This document shows, in pieces, positions 46,895 to 55,956 of a DNA stretch of 64,000 nt. Under the pieces are notes generated by a model. The model did no database searches. It was not told the DNA's origin and saw only the letters and a list, made by a program, of their open reading frames with translations. Within the stretch, counting starts at the first letter, position 1, and every line of letters begins with the position of its first letter. The stretch is taken from positions 62,001-126,000 of the forward strand of contig JACTNB010000033.1 in NCBI GenBank assembly GCA_014584345.1, given 5' to 3'. The translations under genes and the position numbers were made by a program. This DNA comes from Planctomycetota bacterium. GTDB taxonomy: Bacteria > Planctomycetota > Planctomycetia > Planctomycetales > Planctomycetaceae.

Positions 46895-47496
46895 ACCCCC
46901 GCGGAGAGTCCCAGGTCCCCCGCGTGGTAATGGCAAGCTCGTCTCGATATCGCAGGATGTTGCTCGAACAGATCGGGCTGGGGTTTGAATGCATGCCCCC
47001 GGGGGTGGATGAATCTCTCGCTCAAGGGGACGCCACGCATGCTCCCCGCGAGTTGGCCCGGCATCTGGCGATACTCAAGGCACGTGACGTTCACGCCCAT
47101 TGCCCGGATGCAATCGTCATCGGGAGCGATCAGGTGGCTGCCCTGGACGATCGAATTTTGTCGAAGCCCGGCGGCCGGGAGCGGAATCTCCAGCAATTGC
47201 TGGAACTCTCCGGTAGAACGCACGAACTGTGGACCGCCGTGTGCGTGGTTTCGAAGGCCCGAGAAATCACCTGGGTCAACCGGACTCAATTGTGCATGCG
47301 CCCGCTGAACGACGCCGAACTGGCACGATACATTGAATTCGACAAGGCTTGGGACTGCGCGGGAGGATACCGAATTGAAGGGCAGGGCATTGTGCTGTTC
47401 GAGCGCATCGAGGCCACCGATTTCACCGCCATTCAAGGCTTGCCCCTCATCGAACTCACGACAGTCTTGCGGGATCTGGGCGTGCCTCTCCCGTGA
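46891..47496 (+). CDS. Maf/YceF-family nucleotide pyrophosphatase
   Basis: The ATG at 46891 overlaps the preceding stop; the frame is open far upstream inside the activator gene, but that is a shadow. The 201-residue protein has the Maf opening (VVMASSSRYRRMLLEQIGL), the GSDQVAALDDRILSKPG block near 75 and the catalytic-site acidic motif in GGYRIEGQG near 157. The SDQ reading resembles the YceF subfamily, which hydrolyses 7-methyl-GTP, rather than the MafA DTVV type. It is probably a nucleotide-pool cleaner. Coupling to a sigma-54 activator is unusual. Confidence 0.88.
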   Translation: MNPRGESQVPRVVMASSSRYRRMLLEQIGLGFECMPPGVDESLAQGDATHAPRELARHLAILKARDVHAHCPDAIVIGSDQVAALDDRILSKPGGRERNLQQLLELSGRTHELWTAVCVVSKAREITWVNRTQLCMRPLNDAELARYIEFDKAWDCAGGYRIEGQGIVLFERIEATDFTAIQGLPLIELTTVLRDLGVPLP

Positions 47497-47691
47497 GGTG
47501 GTATTCCCCCTGGCCACTTCACGAGCCCGCTCCTCCTGCGTGGCGAGAATTTCGGATCTCACGGAGAAATGCTCCGATTTCAAGATTTCTCGTGGATTCC
47601 CCTTGCTGAACCCGAAACGCGAACTTTACATTGATTGCATGTTATATCATTCCCGGGCGGAACGATTCTCAAGTTTACGGAGCAGTGAGCC

Positions 47692-49068
47692 ATGCGGATC
47701 TTCGGGGGCAAGTCAGGAAGCTATTGCGATGGCGTTCGTCGGCGGGATTTTCTGCAGATTGGCATGGCCGGTTTAGGAACTGCCGGTTTGGGGTCGATAC
47801 TCCGGGCGCGAGACGCTTCCGCCGCGTCTACCGGTACTTCCCGGCAGACATCCGTGATTCTGCTGTGGCTGGATGGTGGCCCCAGTCATCACGATACCTA
47901 CGATCCCAAGCCCGAGGCGCCCCGGGAGTATGCAGGAATCTGGCAGCCCATTCAGTCGTGTGTTCCCGGAATGGATTTTTGCGAGCTGTTTCCGCTGCAG
48001 GCTCAGCGGGCGGATAAGTTTTCCCTCATCCGATCCCTGCATCACCGGACGGGGGACCATTTCACGGGAGGACACTGGATGCTGACCGGGCGCGGAGGCG
48101 TGAGTGGCGCCATGACGGCCGGCAAGTATCCGTTCTTTGGCAGCATTGCCACGAGTGTGACCGGTCCGCGGGCTGCCGGCATGCCCCCCCTGGTTTCGAT
48201 ACCGCATGCCATGAGCATCGGCCTGCGTCCGGGATACTTCGGCGCCAATTACCTGGGTAATCAGTATGATCCCTTCCAGACGAATGGCGATCCGAATCGC
48301 CCGAATTTCGCGGTGGATAACCTTGCCTTGCCTGCCAACATGACTCTGTCGCGGCTCGAGGACCGTCGCGGCTTGAGGGCGGCGTTCGACACGCTGCGCA
48401 AGCAGGTTGATCAATCGGGAACCCTTGAGGCGATGGACCGTTTCGACCAGATGGCGTATGAGCTGGTAACGGGGGATCGAGCCCGCAAGGCTTTCAATAT
48501 TGATGCCGAGGAGGCCGCTGTCCGCGACAAATATGGCAGACACACCTGGGGGCAATGTGCCCTGCTGGCGCGGCGCCTGGTTGAAGCGGGCACAACATTC
48601 GTGACCTGCCATTTGGGAGGCTGGGATACCCACTGGGATCATCAGAAACGCATGGAGGAGTATTTGCCTCGCGTCGACCAGATTGTGTCGTCCCTGTTTG
48701 ACGATCTTTCCGAACGGGGTCTGCTGGACCAGGTGATGGTCCTCGTGATGGGGGAATTCAGCCGGACGCCCAAAATGAACAATGGGGGGAATGGTGGCCC
48801 TCCACTCAGCCAGGGAACCCCCGGACGCGATCACTGGGGAGGGGCGATTTCGGTACTGGTGGGAGGCGGCGGGATCCGTGGGGGCCAGGTAATAGGTTCC
48901 ACCGATCGGCTCGGCGAATTTCCCCAGTCCCGCCCATTGCTGCCCGGAGACTTGCATCACACCATTTTTCAGGTCCTGGGAGTCAATCCGGAGATTCATT
49001 TTGAAGATCATACGGGACGCCCCGTGATCGCCATCGATCACGGCCGCGTGATTTCCGAATTGGTGTAG
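47692..49068 (+). CDS. DUF1501 family protein, second copy
   Basis: This 458-residue paralogue of the first gene in the window has a Tat-type leader with RRRDFL at 16-21. Family blocks: LWLDGGPSHHDTYDPKPEAP near 61, HLGGWDTHWDH near 304 and MGEFSRTPKMNN near 352. GGAGCAGTGAGCC precedes the ATG. Unlike the first copy it has no DUF1549 partner adjacent; the nearest genes encode Maf and a hibernation-type factor. The function of the family is not established. Confidence 0.92.
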   Translation: MRIFGGKSGSYCDGVRRRDFLQIGMAGLGTAGLGSILRARDASAASTGTSRQTSVILLWLDGGPSHHDTYDPKPEAPREYAGIWQPIQSCVPGMDFCELFPLQAQRADKFSLIRSLHHRTGDHFTGGHWMLTGRGGVSGAMTAGKYPFFGSIATSVTGPRAAGMPPLVSIPHAMSIGLRPGYFGANYLGNQYDPFQTNGDPNRPNFAVDNLALPANMTLSRLEDRRGLRAAFDTLRKQVDQSGTLEAMDRFDQMAYELVTGDRARKAFNIDAEEAAVRDKYGRHTWGQCALLARRLVEAGTTFVTCHLGGWDTHWDHQKRMEEYLPRVDQIVSSLFDDLSERGLLDQVMVLVMGEFSRTPKMNNGGNGGPPLSQGTPGRDHWGGAISVLVGGGGIRGGQVIGSTDRLGEFPQSRPLLPGDLHHTIFQVLGVNPEIHFEDHTGRPVIAIDHGRVISELV

Positions 49069-49378
49069 CTTCAGCCCGCGGACACACGCTCACCCCGCTT
49101 GACAGCCGTTCCGATCGGCGTGGCATCGCTGCGCCTTTACGCCCGATGCGGCTGCAACAGGGGTGTGATGCTCCCGATTTGCCCTCTATCGCTACGTCAG
49201 GCCTCCATCTCGGGGGTGTGGGGGGTGTTACTGCAGAGACACGAACAGGGGGTTGTCAAGCGGAATTCCGGGGATAATTTTTCGGCAATTGAATTTCTCG
49301 AAATCCATGTTCTCCGATATATCATTTTCATATAGAATTCAGTGTGAATCGATGTCCTGTCTTTTGAAAGGAGCTGCG
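49069..49378. other. intergenic region upstream of the hibernation-type gene
   Basis: No gene is seen. The last 100 bases are AT-rich (GATATATC, TATAGAATTC near 49316-49340) and probably hold the promoter of the next gene. I could not fix a -35/-10 pair with proper spacing. Confidence 0.5.
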
Positions 49379-49735
49379 ATGAAGATTCTGTGTGACATTG
49401 ACAAAACCTTGCCGAAATTCGTCCGGGCCAACGCCGAAAATCGCGCGAGCTCCAAGCTGGAGCGGTTTACCGATGCGATTGAAGAGGTACGGCTGATGCT
49501 CAGGGATCTGAATGGTCCCCGAGGTGGCCAGGACGCGGAGTGTCTCGTGACGGTGCATCTGCGGCACATGCCGGAGATCATTATTCAAGAACGCTCGGAT
49601 TCGATCGGCAAAGCCATGTACAATGCCCTGGAGCGAGCGTCTCGGACGATTGCTCGGAATTTGCAAAAACGAACCCACCAACTGCAAAAAGGGCCGCGTC
49701 TGCTAGACGAGGGTCTGGATGCTGCCTTGGCTTGA
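49379..49735 (+). CDS. HPF/RaiA-like ribosome-associated protein
   Basis: The ATG at 49379 follows AAAGGAG at 4 bases; the frame is open further upstream but that part is not protein-like. The 118-residue product has the beta-alpha layout of the S30AE family: a helix with SSKLERFTDAIEEV, a strand with ECLVTVHLRHMPEIIIQERSD-like alternation and a basic helix MYNALERASRTIARNLQKR. It would bind the small ribosomal subunit in stationary phase. Similarity is moderate, so the assignment is by pattern. It has a strong terminator and is monocistronic. Confidence 0.75.
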   Translation: MKILCDIDKTLPKFVRANAENRASSKLERFTDAIEEVRLMLRDLNGPRGGQDAECLVTVHLRHMPEIIIQERSDSIGKAMYNALERASRTIARNLQKRTHQLQKGPRLLDEGLDAALA

Positions 49736-49767
49736 ACACAAGCCACATAGTTCCCGCCGGATGTCAC

Positions 49768-49803
49768 GCGGACAAGTCCTTCTCCAAGGCCTTGTCCGCT
49801 TTT
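49768..49803 (+). terminator. intrinsic terminator of the HPF-like gene
   Basis: GCGGACAAG (49768-49776) pairs with CTTGTCCGC (49791-49799), followed by TTTT. It lies 33 bases after the stop codon. Confidence 0.88.
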
Positions 49804-49934
49804 GCGTTCCACTCCATTGGTTTTTCGCGTGGCCCGCTCCGTGGCGGGCGTAACTCATTTTCGGGACATTTTCGGGGCATACTTACCGCATCGATAACCG
49901 GGCGGGATAGCGGGATATCCGGGCTAAGGCGGAA

Positions 49935-50435
49935 TCAGTGCCGGGAGACCGCGAGCGGCGTTTCCATGGAGAGATCGCAAGGGGAAGCGGTGCGAAAGGC
50001 AGTGGAGAGTTCGTGCTGCCAGTCTTCATGGGAATAACGGACCACGGAGGTGTCCGTTTCACGAATCTCCAGGTTCCGCAGAGTAAAACCCATGTTCGTG
50101 ATTTCAGTGAACAGCATGAAGGCCAGATTTTCGACACTGGTGGGACCGTTGAATAATTTGAGGCGGAATGATTCTCCCGTCCGCTCCATGTGGTCCCGCA
50201 GGGTGGCGTAGAGGGGATCGTGAATGTTGATCAGCATTCCGTGATCGTATCGCTCTTTCAGCCAGGGCTCGATTTTATCGTCGAACACCTGGAACAACGT
50301 GCTGACGGCACCGTGTCTTTCGACCTCGAAGTCACACTTCAGCCCATAACGGTGGCCATGAATATTACGGCATTTATCCTGTAACTGCTCGTTACGGTGA
50401 GCGGCGTAGAACTTGTACTCTTTTTGAATGATCAT
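49935..50435 (-). CDS. queD: 6-carboxytetrahydropterin synthase (QueD/PTPS family)
   Basis: This 166-residue T-fold enzyme converts dihydroneopterin triphosphate towards 6-carboxytetrahydropterin in queuosine synthesis. Motifs: YKFYAAHRN with a zinc histidine, CRNIHGHRYG with the catalytic cysteine and two zinc histidines, and the DHGMLIN aspartate-histidine pair. The family glutamate lies in EIRETDTS. It lies 36 bases after folE, whose product supplies its substrate, so the two form a pathway pair. A true PTPS role in pterin synthesis cannot be excluded. Confidence 0.92.
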   Translation of the reverse strand: MIIQKEYKFYAAHRNEQLQDKCRNIHGHRYGLKCDFEVERHGAVSTLFQVFDDKIEPWLKERYDHGMLINIHDPLYATLRDHMERTGESFRLKLFNGPTSVENLAFMLFTEITNMGFTLRNLEIRETDTSVVRYSHEDWQHELSTAFRTASPCDLSMETPLAVSRH

Positions 50436-50471
50436 GGGATACTTCCGGAAACCGTGCAGCGTGTTCCAGGA

Positions 50472-51170
50472 TTATTTCGAGGGTCCGTTGATCAGGGACA
50501 TGACTTCGGCCCGGCTGGCGGAATTCGTCTTGAATTGACCGCGTAGCGCGCTGGTGATTGTACTGCTGCCAGGCTTGCGAATGCCACGAATCGTCATGCA
50601 GGAGTGTTCCGCTTCGATTACTACCGCCACGCCGTTGCACTCCAGGCGGTTTTCGATCATGTCGGCGATTGTCTGGGTCATCCGTTCCTGCACTTGGGGA
50701 CGGCGTGAAACCTCCTCGACGACTCGTGCCAGTTTGCTCAACCCCGTGACGCGGCCGTTGGGGAGGTATGCCACATGCGCGACACCGGAAAAGGGCAGCA
50801 GATGATGCTCGCACATGCTGGTGAAGGTGATATCTCGCACCAGGACCATTTCATCGTACGTTTCCGGAAACGTGACTTCGAGATGCCGGGCAGGATCCTG
50901 CGCGAGGCCGGAGAACATTTCGGCATACATCTTCGCCACTCGACGGGGCGTTTCCAGTAGCCCGTCGCGAGACGGATCTTCCCCGACGGCCTTCAAAATC
51001 ATGCGGACCGCCTGTTCAATGGCCTGCAGATCGACGGACTCATTTGAATCCGGCGGGCAGGGAGAAGTTTCGAGAGTTAACGTACGTTTCATCGGTTTTT
51101 CGAGCGCTTTACTTTGGGAGTCACAGTCCGGGTGGGCTTCTCCAGAGAAATCATGCGCGGCAATTGTCAT
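50472..51170 (-). CDS. folE: GTP cyclohydrolase I (FolE)
   Basis: This 232-residue T-fold enzyme converts GTP to dihydroneopterin triphosphate, the start of folate and queuosine synthesis. Motifs: the zinc ligands in MCEHHLLPFSG and SCMTIRGIRKPGS, TPRRVAKMYAEMF near 83, and LSKLARVVEEVSRRPQVQERMT near 145. GAGGAAAACGG precedes the ATG at 51170; an internal ATG at 51092 is possible but lacks a ribosome site. It is upstream of queD on the same strand. Confidence 0.96.
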   Translation of the reverse strand: MTIAAHDFSGEAHPDCDSQSKALEKPMKRTLTLETSPCPPDSNESVDLQAIEQAVRMILKAVGEDPSRDGLLETPRRVAKMYAEMFSGLAQDPARHLEVTFPETYDEMVLVRDITFTSMCEHHLLPFSGVAHVAYLPNGRVTGLSKLARVVEEVSRRPQVQERMTQTIADMIENRLECNGVAVVIEAEHSCMTIRGIRKPGSSTITSALRGQFKTNSASRAEVMSLINGPSK

Positions 51171-51602
51171 TGTTCCGTTTTCCTCATTCTACCTGCACTC
51201 TACAAGGCTGTGAACCATTTGATTGCGAAGACAAAGCCACTCTAGGATTAGGCTTAGTAGCCGCGTGGACACTGCGTAAATAGTACGCAGTGCGTATCCC
51301 GGGAATTTTACTCGCGGGGACCTCCGCAAGTCCCTCTGTCGCCCGTTGTATCCGATTTTATAGCTTGAACGAATCTCCCGCACAGGCGGAAAATTGGGAA
51401 AGGGACACTTTTCATCGGCTTCCAGGAAGAGACATCGAATCTTTTTGCCCGTTGCCCCTACAAGCCTCGTGGACTGGAACAATTTTGTGACTTACCCTGG
51501 GAATTTCTGTATTCCGCTCGCATAGGGCAATGGCCTGTTGCCCGAAAGGACAGCCTCCATCGGTTGGCTGGGAAAGTGATGAAGAGTCTCTTTCGTGCGG
51601 GT
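51171..51602. other. intergenic region with a hairpin
   Basis: No gene is seen in 430 bases. CACTGCGTA (51270-51278) pairs perfectly with TACGCAGTG (51284-51292) around AATAG. It lies downstream of the minus-strand gene at 51603 and upstream of folE, so it might be a late terminator or a folE control site. No U-tract is present. Confidence 0.55.
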
Positions 51603-53099
51603 TTATCGCGGGGAAAGCAGCCGTTGTGCTTCTGCCTGGTCCGCGAGAATCTGGTCCCAGATTTTACTACGCTCCAGGCGTCCCTCGGTCACGGCCGCAG
51701 CCTGTTTCTCGCGAACCTGCTGCATATTGCTTTGAATCCGCAAGGATGAAGGCTGATAACCGAATCCCCCCCAGTAATTGGCCGAAACCCAGCCGGGATT
51801 GAACTCGACGATTTCGCGTGTAATGGCCTGATTCTGCGTATCCACGCGAATACCCTGACCGCGCAACGACGAAGCCAGAGTTCGAAAACGCTGAGCCGTC
51901 CGATGCGCGTAGTCGACCAGCGCGGGATCGACCGAAGCGGTCGGCAGGGCCTCGAGTTTTCTGGCAAAGGTTTCGTGCCAGGTGATGGTGCGGCTGTAAT
52001 TCGTGGCGTTCTGGCTGGCCCGATACAAGTCGTTTACGATCCTGTTGGCCGATTCCAGATACCGGCGGTTGGCACGCAACTGTTGGGCCGCCAACTCCTC
52101 GGGAGTTGGTTCGCTTTTCACGGGTTCGGATGCTGGTGGTTGCTGGATTTCGACGGAATAGTCGTGAGGAGCCCGAGGCGGGACCACCAGCGAAACCAGC
52201 CGTCGCAGGCTTTCATCCGACAACTCGCAGGAGAGCCGGACACGCTGACCACTCGTGGAGATGCGGGTCCCGGGGAACTCATCGATCATGGCTCCCGCGT
52301 CTTCCAGCATGGCCAGAAACAGAGTTTTCACAATCGCCGAGGAAGGCCCGACATCGCTGGAAAAATCGATGGAGATTTCACACTCGGTCCGTTCCCCAAC
52401 GGTGGCAGCCAGGGTCACTCCCCGCAGTCCGGAAAGGAGCGGGACAAGTCGCTCGATCAGGGCGGTTTGACTGCGAAAACGTTCATCCTCGCGCAGCCGC
52501 TGCTCGACATGCACGGGATCGAGCATGTCCTGGGTATGGATGCTCAAGACGAGATGACCTGGAGTTTGTAATGCCTCCTTCAGGTAGGGAGCGATGGGCG
52601 ACTCCACCTGGCTGGCAATGGCCCGAATCCATTGGGCCACCAATTGTCTCTGGCCCGGGCGATACCCGCCGAGAATGTTATCGGGAAAATCAACCAGATA
52701 GCTTCCGCGATTAGTTTGAATCGCCGGGCGATCCGCCAGGATTTCGACGCGGGCGTCGTAGCGGGCGGCGATGGATTCCAGCGTGACATCCGCCGGTCGC
52801 TGCATTACGCCGGCTGCCCAAACCTCCTGGGGAACATTGGGGTGAGTCAGCGAACCGACCACCAGCGTGTCGAGCCAGGGGGGCAAATCGCCGGTTCCAG
52901 AGGACATTTCCTGTTCCAGTCGAGCCGACCAGCCCTCCCGCGATCCCTTGGGAGAGGACATCATCTGATGCAACCTCAAGACCGAAATGGTATTGTAACC
53001 CTGGGGAAGGTAGCGGGCGAGTTGCAGTGTCGCTTCGTCGCCGCGCACGGATTGCCCGAGACATACAACCAACAATGCGAGCAGCGAAACAAATTTCAC
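51603..53099 (-). CDS. exported protein of unknown function
   Basis: The frame is open from 53195, but the GTG at 53099 follows AAAGGACAT at 7 bases and begins a signal peptide (VKFVSLLALLVVCLGQSVRG), so I chose it (498 residues). The mature protein is mixed alpha/beta with no recognised domain. Features: LARYLPQGYNTISVLRL at the start, several strand-helix units over residues 60-330, a Pro/Glu linker near 345-365, and a C-terminal part ending in a helical basic stretch. It is likely periplasmic. The neighbours (folE, ZIP gene) give no hint. Confidence 0.78.
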   Translation of the reverse strand: MKFVSLLALLVVCLGQSVRGDEATLQLARYLPQGYNTISVLRLHQMMSSPKGSREGWSARLEQEMSSGTGDLPPWLDTLVVGSLTHPNVPQEVWAAGVMQRPADVTLESIAARYDARVEILADRPAIQTNRGSYLVDFPDNILGGYRPGQRQLVAQWIRAIASQVESPIAPYLKEALQTPGHLVLSIHTQDMLDPVHVEQRLREDERFRSQTALIERLVPLLSGLRGVTLAATVGERTECEISIDFSSDVGPSSAIVKTLFLAMLEDAGAMIDEFPGTRISTSGQRVRLSCELSDESLRRLVSLVVPPRAPHDYSVEIQQPPASEPVKSEPTPEELAAQQLRANRRYLESANRIVNDLYRASQNATNYSRTITWHETFARKLEALPTASVDPALVDYAHRTAQRFRTLASSLRGQGIRVDTQNQAITREIVEFNPGWVSANYWGGFGYQPSSLRIQSNMQQVREKQAAAVTEGRLERSKIWDQILADQAEAQRLLSPR

Positions 53100-53651
53100 G
53101 AGATGTCCTTTATGAATGAAACGCTGGTTGTGGTGGATTCCCGGTAGACTATTCTTCCCATTGCCCAGACTCGGCGATGACGGGGCTGCGGCCAAACAGA
53201 CAATGCAGCTTAAGTCTTGAAACCATAACAGAGTGTGGCAAAAATCCTGTTTGTTTCCTCTGGAAGATCTTGGTTCAATGGAAACGCAAATCCTTAAGGG
53301 AGCAGCACCGGCAAGGGTGCCGGATTCAGTATCCGTGACTCAGAAGGTAAAAACAAGCAAATCGCGTGGCTCCGGGCAGGATATTTCATGAGTCCACGCA
53401 CGTCTCATACGTGACAGTCACCCTTAGTGCCATTCGTTGAGGCATTGAAGCGAGGGGAATACTATCTTTACCCGGATCAGATGTGTAAGGTATGCACTTT
53501 CAAGTGCTTTGCACCGATTGCAGCCTGATCCCCGGGGATCTGTCCATGTGACGATCACACTGCCTGGGACTCTGCACGACCCGTCGTCCGGCTCGGATAC
53601 GAGCCGGTCCGCCCGTTACCTTCCGCTTTCAAGTCTGGCCCTCACAACCCC
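53100..53651 (+). promoter_or_regulatory. leader region of the ZIP transporter gene with several hairpins
   Basis: No gene fits in 550 bases. Perfect stems include CCGGCA-AGGG-TGCCGG (53308-53323), CACTT-TC-AAGTG (53495-53506) and CCGGCTCG-GATA-CGAGCCGG (53588-53607). The last lies 44 bases before the ATG. The spacing and number suggest a structured 5' leader. I do not recognise a known riboswitch consensus. Confidence 0.45.
53588..53607 (+). promoter_or_regulatory. leader hairpin next to the ZIP start
   Basis: An eight-base perfect stem CCGGCTCG/CGAGCCGG closes a GATA loop, 44 bases upstream of the ATG at 53652. It could end transcription early or affect ribosome access. There is no T-run directly after it. 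Confidence 0.45.
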
Positions 53652-54815
53652 ATGCGCAACGGTCGAATCAGTGTGGTTCTATTTTACTGCTGGCTGGTGT
53701 TCTCTCTGTCAGCCCCGGTTGTGGCTCAGGAAACACCCGCCAATCGCGAGATCCGCCCGTTGCCTCCCAGTAAAGTCATGATCTCGATTGACGAGACACA
53801 GTTGGGACACCGTTTTCGACTGCTGATGGTCTACACGGGAATTATCGTGTGCGCCTCGCTTGCGGGAGGGTATCTGCCCGAAAAAATCAGGCTCACTCAC
53901 ACCCGGCTGCAGGTACTGATGAGTCTTGTCGGAGGCCTGATGCTGGGGGTCGCGTTGTTTCACCTGCTGCTGCATGCCTTGCTGGACAGTTCCCGCAGCG
54001 AACTGGACGATGTGCTGTCCTCGCTGGCGTTGGGGATTTTGACGATGTTTCTCCTGCTGCGGCTGTTTCATTTTCACCAGCACGACGTGACCCCCGTGTT
54101 TCCGGGAATCGAGCAGGCCATCCACCAGGAATGTGAACATTCCTCCCCCGGGCATGGGCACGCGCATCTTTCCCGGCGGAGCGAGGTTCGGGCCAGCCTG
54201 GAAGCGGTCGCTCAAAATCCGGGGGTGTCCGCGAAGGATTCTGGCCCGGGAGATCCCGTGATCGGGACCGGCATGGATCAACAGGTACTGGCCCGACATC
54301 CGGCCACCAGCCTGCTGGAAAAGCATCGTTATTCCTGGGTAGGGATCGCCTTGGGGTTGGGGCTGCATTCCGTGATGGATGGGGTCGCGCTGTCCGCCAG
54401 CCTGTTGCGTCCCGTGGCTGTGGCGGATTCCTCGTCCCTGGTAGGGCTGGCCACGTTTCTGGCGGTTTTGTTGCACAAACCCTTGGACGCGATTTCCATT
54501 ACCAGTGTGATGTCAGCCTCGGGATGGAGCAGGTCCATGTGCACGCTGGCCAATTTTTCGTTCGCGGTGATGTGTCCGCTGGGGGCGGTACTGGCCTGGT
54601 GGGGCATTCTGGGAACCCATTCCCACGCCTATGTGGTCAGTCAACTCCTGGCATTTTCCGCCGGGGTGTTTTTGTGCATTGCACTGAGTGACTTGCTCCC
54701 CGAAATGCAGTTTCATGGCCACAATCAGATCCTGTTGGCCTTTTCCCTGCTGCTGGGGCTGACAATCGCCTGGCTGCTGATGTACATCAATCCCATGCAT
54801 TCCCCCATGATTTAG
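53652..54815 (+). CDS. ZIP family metal transporter
   Basis: This 387-residue protein has an N-terminal signal-like helix and eight hydrophobic segments. The family metal motifs are in the second bundle: H239 and D243 in LHSVMDGVALSA and H275 and D279 in LLHKPLDAISI. In typical ZIPs the first reads HNFPEG, so the ligand set is changed. The cytoplasmic loop between the third and fourth segments is histidine-rich (HFHQHD, HGHAH near 140-172). It probably imports zinc, iron or manganese. The leader upstream is structured. Confidence 0.85.
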   Translation: MRNGRISVVLFYCWLVFSLSAPVVAQETPANREIRPLPPSKVMISIDETQLGHRFRLLMVYTGIIVCASLAGGYLPEKIRLTHTRLQVLMSLVGGLMLGVALFHLLLHALLDSSRSELDDVLSSLALGILTMFLLLRLFHFHQHDVTPVFPGIEQAIHQECEHSSPGHGHAHLSRRSEVRASLEAVAQNPGVSAKDSGPGDPVIGTGMDQQVLARHPATSLLEKHRYSWVGIALGLGLHSVMDGVALSASLLRPVAVADSSSLVGLATFLAVLLHKPLDAISITSVMSASGWSRSMCTLANFSFAVMCPLGAVLAWWGILGTHSHAYVVSQLLAFSAGVFLCIALSDLLPEMQFHGHNQILLAFSLLLGLTIAWLLMYINPMHSPMI

Positions 54816-55015
54816 TGTTCTGCCTTGTGAGTATGATAATCGCGGGAACACGGATTTCCGAAATCTTCCCTTCCTCGCGGAATTGCAGGTTTTCAGGGTT
54901 GTCATTAGAGTACCTGTTTCGTGCCAGCGTTCGCGGAATTGCCGTGAGCGAGGTCGTTTTCTCAACTTGGTCGTGAATCGTCTCAAATGGTTCACCACAC
55001 TCCGCGGATGTCACG

Positions 55016-55807
55016 ATGCCACGGCTATCACAAGCAGATTTAAGCAACCTGAACCATAATTTCGAGGAGCGGACCCCCGAGGAACTGATCCAGTGGGCCT
55101 GGCTCACGTTTGGCGAGAAACTGGCCGCTCTCTCGGCCATGCAGGAGTCCGGCAATGTTATCTGCCACATGATTCATCGCTTAAATCTCGATATTCCGGT
55201 GCTGTTCGTGGATACGGGGGTGATGTTTCAAGAGACCCTGGCAACGCGGGATCGCCTGGCTGCCGAATACAAACTGAACTTCCGCACGCTGCAACCGGAA
55301 CAGAGCATGGAAGAACAGACGGAACAATACGGCGTGCTGTATCTTTCGCCCGAAGGTCAGGAGAAGTGCTGCCACATGCGGAAGGTCGAACCGCTTCAGT
55401 CCGTGGCTGGCGAGTATCAGGCGATTATCAGCAGCTTGAGGCGTGCCGACGGGGGCCGACGGGGCAACAATCCGATTCTCACACTGGATGTCGAAATGAA
55501 CAGTTTGCGGATCAATCCGCTGGCGAATTTCAGCAACGAACAGATGCAGGCCTACATCGAAGAGCATCGGGTTATCACCAATCCACTCCATAAACAGGGT
55601 TACGCCACGATCAGTTGCAATCGCTGCACGACTCCCGTAATGCCAGGCGAACCGAAGCGGGCAGGGCGATGGAGGCATTTGGGGCCGTGGTCGATGTACT
55701 GCGGCATCAATCCGACGGACATGCAAGATCCGACCCACAACTACATTGAATTACCCCAGGATGCCATCAACCGAATCCTGGGTATTGAAAACGACTTCAT
55801 GATTTGA
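55016..55807 (+). CDS. cysH: phosphoadenosine/adenosine phosphosulfate reductase (CysH family)
   Basis: This 263-residue reductase makes sulfite from an activated sulfate. The PP-loop core is seen at residues 25-200. The iron-sulfur ligands of the APS-type enzymes are present: C118/C119 in EKCCHMRK and C201/C204 in SCNRCTTPV, which suggests a [4Fe-4S] cluster and use of APS. The C-terminal catalytic motif, ECGLH in the family, reads YCGIN (C229). The catalytic Cys is therefore kept while the Glu is changed. No other sulfur gene is adjacent; the two sulfatases and the YeiH-type gene are far off. The ATG lacks a strong ribosome site. Confidence 0.88.
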   Translation: MPRLSQADLSNLNHNFEERTPEELIQWAWLTFGEKLAALSAMQESGNVICHMIHRLNLDIPVLFVDTGVMFQETLATRDRLAAEYKLNFRTLQPEQSMEEQTEQYGVLYLSPEGQEKCCHMRKVEPLQSVAGEYQAIISSLRRADGGRRGNNPILTLDVEMNSLRINPLANFSNEQMQAYIEEHRVITNPLHKQGYATISCNRCTTPVMPGEPKRAGRWRHLGPWSMYCGINPTDMQDPTHNYIELPQDAINRILGIENDFMI

Positions 55808-55956
55808 AGGCATGTTCTCCCGCGGCTGGAAGTCGCGAGGTGTTCGTTCGCGCGGATTATGGTCTCGAACCGACGTGCGGGCTTACTTTTCAGTGCGACC
55901 TATCAGCAGGCGCCTCCCTCGGAAAACGTGAGTTTCTCACGGAAAGAAACGGAATA

